Source: Stereocaulon alpinum
Taxonomy: Eukaryota > Ascomycota > Lecanoromycetes > Lecanorales > Stereocaulaceae
Direction: 5' to 3'
Assembly (NCBI GenBank): GCA_018257865.1
Contig: JAEUBA010000006.1
Location: 650,326-714,325, forward strand
Length of the DNA: 64,000 nucleotides
The translations under genes and the position numbers were made by a program. A model generated the notes under the pieces. The model was not told the origin of the DNA. It searched no databases and saw only the letters and a list, made by a program, of their open reading frames with translations. Shown piece after piece: positions 54,967 through 64,000 of this stretch (positions within the stretch are counted from its first letter, which is position 1; each line of letters opens with the position of its first letter).

Positions 54967-55126
54967 ATTAAGAGTTCGCTTCCCTCTTTTTACGAAGAGA
55001 CTCTAATATATTACCTAATAGAAGACTAGGTATAGACTATAAAATTAAGAGTTCGCTTCCCTCTTTTTACGAAGAGACTCTAATATATTACCTAATAGAA
55101 GACTAGGTATAGACTATAAAATTAAG
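54967..55126 (+). repeat. 77-bp perfect tandem duplication
   Basis: Two identical 77-bp copies (54967-55043 and 55044-55120) with the first six bases of a third. It lies just upstream of the reverse transcriptase domain. 77 is not a multiple of three, so it shifts the frame. Copies that had been mutated independently should differ, so it either arose after RIP or is an assembly artefact. Confidence 0.92.
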
Positions 55127-58100
55127 TTTACTAGCCTAAATACCTTAACCTTTAAGCCGCTACGAAAGATAACTAATAAGTAACTCTCTAAAGCTAAACG
55201 CTATATTATAGACTACCTCTATAAGGGGTTTATTAAGCTATTAAATATACTATATACGGCTCTAATACTCTTCGCTAGAAAGGAAGATAGTAGCTTACGC
55301 TTCTACGTTAATTTCTAGAAGCTTAACGACCTAACTAAGAAGGATCTATACCCGCTCCCGCTAATAGATAAGATAATAGCTTAAATCTATAAAGTTAAAA
55401 TCTTTATAAAGATCGACGTCTAATAGGCGTTTTATAGAGTAAGGATCTACTAGGACTTAGAGGACCTTATTAGTTTCTATAGTTAATATAGTACCTTTAA
55501 GTATAAGGTAATACTATTTAGGTTAATAAACGCCCCAGCTACCTTCTAGCGTTTTATTAATAATATCTTAATAGAATACCTTAATAATTTCTACTTAGTA
55601 TATATAGATAATATCCTAATTTACTCTAAGTCTATCGCGGAGTATAAGATCTATACTAAGAAGGTTATAGCTATTTTATAAGCTAACGGCCTATAAGCTA
55701 ATATTAAGAAGAGCGAGTTTAATATTATAAAGACTAAGTTCCTCAGCTTTATTATTAGAGTAGACGGTATTAAGGTAAATCTAGAGAAGGTTGCTATTAT
55801 TAAGACCTAGCAGTATATAGGTAATATATAAGGTATCTAAAGCTACCTAGGCTTCTATAACTTCTACTAAAGGTTTATCTAAGGATATAGTAGGATTACT
55901 GCTCCGCTCGTCTACCTAATAGCTAAGGATATACCTTTCTACTTTAATAATACCTATCGCTATACTTAGGACTCCCTCCGCTAAGTACTCCTCTCTACCC
56001 CTATCCTTAAGTATTATAATCCTTATAAGGAAACCCGCCTTAAGACGGATTCCTTAGACGGGGTAGTCGCTAGTATCTTATTATAGAAATATAAGGATAG
56101 CCTCTTTAACTTAGTAGGATACTTCTTAAAAATAATAGGGGATATAGAGTTAAATTACCTAATTTATAATAAAGAGCTACTTATAATCTTCTACTCCTTC
56201 TAGTAGTATAAGCTAAAGCTTCTTAGAGCCTAAAAGTTAGTCTATATATATACTAATTATAAGGTCTTAGAATACTTTATAATTATTAAAGATCTTATAG
56301 CCTACTAAGCTCGCTAGGCTAAGTTCTTTACTAACTTCTACTTTATAATTATATACCGCACCGGCGTTACGAATACTATAGCGGATATACTATCTTATAG
56401 GGAATAAGATATTACGCCCCTAGAAGCCCGTAAATATACGATCCGGAGCTAGTAACTCCTCCTAAGTAAGAAGGTAGACCCTTAAATACTAGAAGAAGTT
56501 ATAGTTACCTCCCTTACCGCCTATCTAAACTGCGACCTAGTCTAAATTATAGAAAAGGTTAAGCTATTACCTATTACTACGCTAGCAGACCCTAAAGAAC
56601 TAGAAGAATACTTAGAAGGCGAAGCGCCTAATCCCGCCTTAGCGACCGTATATAATATTAAGGGCTATAATATTATTAACTAGGTAATTAACGCTAATAA
56701 GAACTCGCTAAAGCTAGAACCCCTACGTAAGTAAGCCCGCAGCGACTACCTTAACTATAACCTAAACTATAATAAGCTATACTTTTAAGGTAGGCTTAAA
56801 GTACTAATAGAGCTACTAAAGCTGTGGATATCCTTAATCTACTATATTTACGCCCAGCCAGCTATCGCGTATATAGGGATTAGTAAGGTTAAGATAGTCC
56901 TATCTAGATAATACTACTAGAGGAACGTCAGAAATAATATAGCGTAGTATATCGCTAATTATAGCTATACCTAAATAAAGGCTTATAGAGATAAGACTCT
57001 AAGCTTCCTAAAGCCCCTAGAGATTCTAGCCCGTCTATATTAGTACTTAACTATAGACTTTACTAAGCTACCGCTAGACGAGGCTGGCTATAACTTTACT
57101 TTTATAGTTATAGACCGACTATTAAAGAAATCTCTCTCAGTACTATACTATAAAACTATTATAGTAAAGGGAATAGCTAAATTATTCCTTACTTACTAAA
57201 CTTATTACTAAGGTATACTTAACTCTATTATCTTAGACTAAGGGGTATAATTTATATTATCTTTCTAAAAGGAGTACTATTAGATCCTAGGCACTAAGGT
57301 AAAGCTTACTATATTATATAATCTAAATATTAATAGCTAAACGGAGATTATAAACTAGTATATAAAATAGCGCCTTCGCCTATTCTATACGTACTATTAG
57401 GATAACTAGAGCTAGATACTACTAATTATAGATCTAGCCTAGCTAACCCTACTATATAAATCTCTAGGTATTACGCCCTTCTAGCTGTTAAACGGGTATA
57501 AGCTATATACCTCCTAGGACCTCTATAATCCTAATCCCCCTATTACCGCCTTAGAGAAGCTAAATCGTAAGGACGCTATATAAGTCGCCTTATATATAGA
57601 AAATACTATATAATTTATATACTCCTCCTTATAGTCGTAGTAGGATAAGATAAGACGAATAGCTAACTATAAGTATTATAAGGTAGACTAGGATATTAGA
57701 GACTTAGTACTAGTAGATATCTAGAATTAGAGGGTAGATCGACCCTCCTATAAGCTCTCTAATAACTAGTACGGCTTAGTTAAGGTCTTAGAGAAGGTTA
57801 GTAAAAGCTGGAAGGTAGAACTCCTAAAGGACTAGACGATCTAGCTAGTATTCTACTCCTACTCCCTCCGTAAATACCCTAATAATCCCTTACTAAGGTA
57901 GTAACGCCCTAACTTAGCCCTAATATAACTACTGCCGGAATAAGATAAGTAGGAGTTAGAGGAGATACTAGGCTCTAAACTAGTTAGCTCTACCTTAAAG
58001 TATTAGATTAAGTAGAGAGGTACTAATAAAGACTTAGAATAGTATCCCTACTCTAATATAATAACAGCGCCTTATATATTAAAGGCCTTCTACCTATAGT

Positions 58101-58228
58101 ATTCTAATATAAAAGGCCCTCCGCGAGTACTCCCTACCTAGCTAAAGGCTTATAACGATAGGATTAATAACTATACCTACCTTAATAATAATTATCCTAT
58201 AACAGTAACTACGCGGACGCAGTTTTTT

Positions 58229-58240
58229 AAAGGGGGGGGG
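58229..58240 (+). other. Polypurine tract
   Basis: AAA followed by nine G, three bases before the 3' LTR; the plus-strand primer site of LTR retrotransposons. The location supports the 3' LTR boundary. Confidence 0.85.
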
Positions 58241-58243
58241 TAG

Positions 58244-58549
58244 TATTACGATCCTAATCTAGGGGTCTTTAATACCTTACTAGTCCTTTATTACTTACTA
58301 GTGTTTATACACCTTAGCCTAGATTCGGCCTAGGTTTAGCCTAGGTCTAACGCTAGCCCCTTTTAGCTTTAGCGTAGCGCTTAACTAGCGCTAGGGGTAT
58401 TTAGGCCTGCGAGCTCCTAAGCTCTTACTTCTTTTCTTCTTTATCCTATTTTCTAGATACTAAGCGTAGCCTATTGGCCAAATCCTAATACAAGGTGGTT
58501 TTCTTCAAAGCTGCCTTCTCCTACGATTACCTCTAGGCGAGCCGTAATA
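58244..58549 (+). repeat. 3' LTR, 306 bp
   Basis: It begins TATTACG and ends CGTAATA, forming a short terminal inverted repeat with itself. It keeps more CA, TG and CG sites in its right half than the 5' LTR does, and fewer in its left part. Confidence 0.93.
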
Positions 58550-58554
58550 GTAAT
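58550..58554. repeat. Right target-site duplication, GTAAT
   Basis: GTAAT follows the 3' LTR end directly and matches the five bases before the 5' LTR. Confidence 0.85.
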
Positions 58555-59279
58555 ACCCTTAATAGTAGATTATAGGGTAGTAGTAATATTAAACCCTACT
58601 ACTATTATATATAGCTCTAAAGCTAGCACCGATCTTATAACTCTTTTATATTTAGTACTACTTTAGTAGATAATATTACCGCTAATATTAATAGTCGATT
58701 TATTAAGCTATTACTCGTTAGTAAGGATAATAATATACCTAATCTAAGAGCTAAGGTTAGCGTTATTAGTAAAGGCCGTATTAATAAAGACTAGTAGTTT
58801 TAGCTTCTTTAGAGTAAGCTTAATAAATTATAAACCTTAGTAGTTATTCTCCTTTTACTAATTTAGCTATTTATTTAACTAATTAGCGTCTTCTTTCGCT
58901 AGTTAAGTAATTTAGGCTGCTTTAGATAGTGTAAAGGCTATCTCTAGTTAATATATAGAGGCTATATAGGCGCTTTAAGCCCTTTCCTTAATATATTACG
59001 ATTTAATATCGCTAGCGGTAGCGGTATTAATCGTATTAATTTTATTACATTACCGTTACTGCGAGAGTTTTAGAATATCGCCGTTACTAGATATAGTAGT
59101 ATCGCCGTTAGTAGAGATAGTAGTACTATTAAATTAGAGGTCTTTTTTATTATCCAGCTTTTTAATTAGCTTTACTAGGAAGCCTATATCGAGGCGTATT
59201 TACTCTTCCAGCTCTAGGTATTCGGCTGTTCCGTAAAATAGGGAGTCGTTAGTTTATAGGCTAATAATTACCTACTTAG
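58555..59279. repeat. RIP-mutated DNA between the two elements
   Basis: AT-rich, with no supported coding frame on either strand. Taken with 51476-51962 it is the interrupted host segment. Its original identity is not visible to me. Confidence 0.7.
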
Positions 59280-59711
59280 TGTTACGGGTAACCCCGTAAG
59301 GTCACGGGTAAGGCACGTGATAGGGTTAGTAGGTAAAGGACTATTAGGAGAGGACCTAGTAATATAAGTAATCTAGGGTATATTAGGTAGATTATAGAGT
59401 AATATAGTAGATATAGGGCTAAATCACCTAGATTATATTAAAGCTTAGTATAGTTAAGGTAAATATATAAGGAAAGGCTTTCCTTTAGTAGAATATTTTC
59501 TTATCTCCTTATATTTAACTTATATAATAGAGAGGAGTTTTAGCTTAAGATAATTTAATAACTATCTATCTCTATTACCTTTTAGTACTTAATATATTAT
59601 ATAATTTACCTATAGGAGTTAAACTACCTTATTATACTTTAAATACTATACTTTAGACTATATAGTATAAGTACTTCTAGTTCTACCTTAAGGGAGAGAC
59701 GGCGCGTTATA
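59280..59711 (+). repeat. Candidate 5' LTR of second element
   Basis: It starts TGTTACGGGTAACCCCG and may end GCGCGTTATA, a RIP form of a TG...CA terminus. A TATATAA sequence at about 59460 could be its TATA box. The right boundary is a guess since the partner LTR lies outside the window. Confidence 0.45.
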
Positions 59712-62700
59712 CCTAAAGTAATAAGTAGATTTAAGGGAAAGGACCTAGCTCCTATTCCTAAGGAAGGGATTACTATTAGTAATAGAGGGATAAAGTTACC
59801 TACCCCTACTAAGTTCTTTAGTAGGAAGGGAGGATTAGATACGTTTCTCTAATAAATTAATCTATATATAGTATTTAACGTACTAAGCTTCTCTACTATA
59901 AAGGCTAGGAATATATTTTACTTATTATACCTTAAAGGTAATATAGTAGTAGCCCTTTAACCCTAGTTAGAAGAATACCTTTTAATTTAGGACCCTAATA
60001 TAATAGAGGATAAGTCCTTAAAAATTATTTCTAATAAAATATATATTAGAAACTTATTAAGGTTCTACTTTAAGGATAGTATTAAAGAAAAAAGGCTAAA
60101 ATATAAGCTTATAAATCTCTAATAGAAGGGGCCTATAATAGAATATATAGCGTAGTTTAGAGGAATTACCTATTAGCTTAATTAGTCGGAAGACGCTTAA
60201 GCCGCTATATATTAAAAAGGACTAAAGGATAAGGTTAAGGATAAGCTTACCTATTCTAATAATATTAGGAACTTTATATAGTTAGTATCTAAGGTCTACT
60301 CTATTAATAATAGAATATATAAAAGGAAGATAGAACGGAAGTCTTTAGGCCTAGTTACTAAGTTTAGGAGAAAAGAAAATATTTCGGCTATAAAAGCGAA
60401 ATTCTCTAGGAAACCTTATAAAGGGAAGAAGTAGAAGAAGGACCTATCTAATATAGAATACTATAAATACTATAAAAGAGGATACTATTAGAATAAGTAC
60501 CCTTAATAAGAGTAGGTAGCTATAGTAGGGGATATAAACCCTAACTATAATAAATAAGAGTAGCCGGAACGACTAGCGTAGTTAACTAATAAAGAGTATA
60601 ACTACTTAAGTTAGATAGCTTACTATAATAATTCGTACTAAATATATCTTAGTAAAAAGGATAGATTTAGATAGTACCTTTAAAAGCTAAGATACTAGGT
60701 ATTTATAGTAAATAGTAAGGAATACTTTAGTAAGGATTAAGTTAGCGATCCCCGCTAAGAATTATCCTTAGAAAGTAAGTTAGGAGAGCTTATAGAGGGA
60801 GAAGCCTTATTAAATAATAAAACCCTTAATAGGATTAAGGCTTTAAGGTTAGATACTTAAAGAACTTAAGAAGAATTACTAGAATCCTATTAATAGTAAC
60901 TAAAGTACGTAGAGTAGTAAATAACTAATCTATATAATAAACTAAATAAGGCTAAGGTATACGTACGAAAAGTTACTATAGATAAATTAATATAGGTATT
61001 AATAGCCTCGCTAAGCGATAAATAGGCTAGGAAACTAGTAGAAAACGGCTAGTAGCTATTATTAGTTACTAAGTTTATAAGTCTTTTTAAGGGTTTATCT
61101 ATAAGCTTTACCTAAAATAAGATAAAGGGACTCGTAGAGTTTAAATCTCTAGTAGCTTAGAAGATTTAGAAGATACTATAAGGAGATAAGTATTTAGACT
61201 TAGATAGTTTAGTCTACTAAAAACTCCCTAAGGGATTTAGATTCCTAAAGGACGGAAGTATATTACTACTAAACTAATAACTTATTCCGTAGGATTTATA
61301 GTTATTAATCTATTATTTAGATAAAATAGTTAGGAATCTCCTAAAGCGCTAGGAAAAGATCCTACTTAATAAATTTATTAGGGAAGACCTAATTACTAGG
61401 GACTTTAGGTATAAGTTTATAAAAAACTAGTAGGTTCCGTAATAAATAGACTAGGTAGCGGAATTACTAAAAAGGTCGAATAGATTACCTCAGCCGAATT
61501 ATATAATAATATTAGATTTCGATTTTAGGTAAAAGTTAATAGTATTCTAGTAAGGGTTATTATTAATAATAGATTAAGTAAGGACTTAATTAAACTAAGT
61601 TTTATAAGGAAATATAATTTACTTATATAAAAACGCTATTATAGTATGGCCTTATAAGCTATACCTACTATATTAACGCTAAGACTCACCGTATCCTAGA
61701 TAACTAGGTTTATTAAATAAGGTCTAATATTTATTAGATACTAGCGCGATAGGTCCCTAAACCTAATATTAACCTAAGTTAATATCGACCCTTAGTAGGC
61801 CTAGCCTAGCCTAGCTGGGATTCCCTATTAGGAAATAAGCTTTAGTAGCTCCTATATCTAAAGCTACTACCCCCGTCCTATTCCTATTTCCTTATCTTTC
61901 GTCTTAGCTTACTCCTATACCTAAGTCCTTACCATAGAATCAATTATACCTCGTCCACGTCCCGTTCCCTAACAAACGTGAGCTATACGCGTTAATAAAC
62001 TTTGATAGATTAATAATAGGGACTACTAATAGAAGTACTAAAATACTTAACCTAAGAATAGGACGAAGATATAAGAAGTATACCTTTAATTTAGTATTAG
62101 GAGGGGTTAATAATATTACTTTAGAAATCCTATAGCTAAAGAAAGCTAACCTATTAATAGGATAGAGTTCTTAGAATATAATATTTATAGATAGTATACT
62201 AAATAGAGTTCTATTAATCTAAGAATATAAATCTCTCTTAGTAGTAGTATAGACCTAGGAGGAGATAAAAGATAATTTTAAGTTAGGAAATATTATAGTA
62301 CTATAGAGTTAAGTTAGACTTATAAGCGAAACTACTACTATAAAAATCCTAAATAAATACGTAGAATTCGGAACTCTATTCTAGGAAGAGAGTATTAATA
62401 AAGCTCTTCCTAAATACTAACTATAGGACTATAAGATTAAGTTAATTTTAAGTAAAGAATTTATAAAGAAGCTAATATACCTACTATTATAAGATAAAGT
62501 AGTTACTCTTATAAAGTATATTAAAGAAAATAAACGGAAGGGGTTTATTTAAAAATCTTAATTACCTATAGGATATCCTATCCTATTTATACCTAAACTA
62601 AGTAGAGAATTACGACTATATATAGATTATAAAGTACTTAATAATATAACTATAAAGAATAGTTACCTATTACTATTAATAGGAGAACTTTAAGATAAAC

Positions 62701-64000
62701 TCTAAGGTAAGGAATAGTTTACTAAGTTCGATATTCTAAGAGTATTTAACTGAATACGGATAAAGAAAGGTAACAAGTAGAAAATAGCTTTCTATATAAG
62801 ATAGGGTCTCTATAAATACCTTATAATACTATTTAGATTAACGAATATACCTATAATATTTTAGGTATTTATTAATAATATCCTAAAGGAATATTTAGAT
62901 AACTTCGTCCTAGTATATATTAATAATATACTTGTATACTTAGATATATATAAAGAATATATTAAGTAAGTATAGAAGGTACTAAGAAAGCTTAAGTAAG
63001 CGGGACTATACTTAAAGCTATTAAAGTACGAATTTTATTAGAAAAGAGTTAAGTTTCTAGGATTTATTATCTCTAACTAAGGTTTAAAGATAGACTTAGA
63101 AAAGGTAAAAAGTATAATTAAGTAGCCTATACCCTTAAATAAGAAAAAAGTATAATTATTTCTTAGTTTTACGAATTTTTATTAGAAGTTTATCTATAGA
63201 TATTTAAAAACTACTATACCTCTTACTAGCTTAACCTATAACGAAGTACTATTTATATAGTTAAAGAAAGTAGAGGTATTCTTTAAGACTTTTTAGAAGT
63301 AGTTCGCTTCTGGTTTAATATTATATTAGTTTAACCTAAAGTCGCCTATTCGCCTCTATACTAATACCTCTAATAGAGTAATTAGAGTAGTAATTAGCTA
63401 ACTATCTACGAATAATAGCCCTAATACGGGAAAAATAGGGAAAATAGGTATTACTTATTATTAGTACCCTATAGCCTTCTATAGTAGGAAGTTACTAGAT
63501 ACTAAAACTAGATACTTAATATATAATAAGGAATTACTTATTATTATAGACGTATTTCGTATTTAGAAGGTTTATCTAAAAGGAACTAAGTATTAGGTTT
63601 AGGTCTTAATAAATTATAAGAACTTAACGTTCTTTCTATTAACTAAGGAGCTTAATAGACGTCTAGCTTAGTAGTATAAAGAGTTATTAATATTTAATTT
63701 TAGAATTAAATACGTTAAGGGTAGCGAGAATAATACTATAGATATACTTAGTAGGAGGGCTAATTATATATTAAATATTTAGTATAGTTCTAAAACGGTT
63801 CTAACGCGTTATAAGGATAAATTATTAGGACCTAATACAGCCGGACTATATATAGTAGTAATAATAACTATTAATAATAAAGATTTAACTAAGAGGATAC
63901 TAAAAGACTTATTAAAGGATAAAGTTATATTTAAGATCTATAAAGATATTAATAGCTATAACTTATTTAGGAAAATAGATTTAAGACTACTAACCTTTTA
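59280..64000 (+). mobile_element. Second RIP-mutated Ty3/gypsy element, cut by window end
   Basis: It starts at a TGTTACG terminus at 59280, and the internal part reads in the same direction as the first element. A zinc knuckle with all three Cys and the His turned to Tyr codons is at 60459-60500. Reverse transcriptase is seen at about 62600-63200, with the YxDD box as YINN (62916-62927). Downstream, RNase H-like and integrase-type sequence continue to the window end. Many frame stops make it non-coding. The 3' LTR is outside the window, so the boundary of the 5' LTR is uncertain. Sequence differs from the first element throughout, so it belongs to another family. Confidence 0.85.

Larger units (their letters stand above)
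51963..58549 (+). mobile_element. Complete, RIP-inactivated Ty3/gypsy LTR retrotransposon
   Basis: The element is 6587 bp, with 306-bp LTRs that start TATTACG and end CGTAATA or its mutated form, the expected RIP products of TGTTACG...CGTAACA. Internal order on the plus strand is that of Ty3/gypsy: gag with a zinc knuckle (53698-53739), protease-like NSRAN at about 53970, reverse transcriptase with the YxDD box as YIDN (55601-55612), RNase H region at about 55900-56400, integrase zinc-binding region at about 56800-56990 and its core to about 57500. Many in-frame stops occur because W, Q and R codons have become stops, so no protein can be made. A polypurine tract lies just before the 3' LTR. 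It cannot transpose by itself. Confidence 0.93.

Noticed and set aside
51476..64000. CRISPR or satellite array in the AT-rich block
   Set aside because: No regularly spaced repeats; the low complexity comes from RIP-depleted CA/TG. The only tandem repeat is one 77-bp duplication.

Overview
The window looks like nuclear DNA of a filamentous ascomycete (Pezizomycotina; a dothideomycete is my guess). The reasons are many short GT-AG introns of about 42-75 bp, an AflR-type Zn2Cys6 regulator, a GH71 alpha-1,3-glucanase, an ascomycete-type laccase relic, and a 12.5-kb AT-rich block of retroelements with the signature of repeat-induced point mutation (RIP). The organism assignment is inference from gene content and style, not from a search.

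Layout. 0.5-7.2 kb: a Ser/Pro-rich disordered protein, a small coiled-coil protein and a Kelch protein (all -), then a tandem GFA-domain protein (+). 7.2-17.5 kb: a gene-poor stretch holding an AflR-like transcription factor, a LINE-type or other TPRT-type insertion with target-site duplication, and an intact five-exon FAD monooxygenase. 17.5-30.2 kb: mostly conserved genes, namely a TRF4/PAP2-type non-canonical poly(A) polymerase, an unrecognised protein, a BTB-like protein, Rtf2, and two nucleotidyltransferase-fold proteins on the minus strand. 31.8-33.7 kb: a clearly dead laccase. 34.2-47.6 kb: glucosidase II beta subunit ending in KDEL, a 1321-residue disordered protein, an Hsp20 with a Gly/Arg-rich insert, and a secreted GH71 glucanase. 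49.3-51.1 kb: a multi-exon gene with a fungal STAND-type N-terminal helical domain. 51.5-64 kb: RIP-mutated Ty3/gypsy DNA, including one complete element (51963-58549) with two 306-bp LTRs and a 5-bp target duplication, followed by a second element cut by the window end.

Gene models with several exons were rebuilt by hand from reading frames, GT/AG signals, branch points and family motifs. The genes do not form one pathway. Functional groups visible are RNA and replication quality control (TRF4, Rtf2), ER glycoprotein folding (glucosidase II beta), stress response (Hsp20), cell-wall turnover (GH71), and a possible remnant of secondary metabolism (AflR-like factor plus FAD monooxygenase, with no backbone enzyme in the window). 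The most informative region for new biology is the RIP island: its two LTRs differ only by transitions, distributed as a mosaic, and residual CA/TG sites are strongly enriched for CAG/CTG. The pair of NTase-fold genes, one with an intact and one with a lost catalytic signature, is the best candidate for an undescribed two-gene system.
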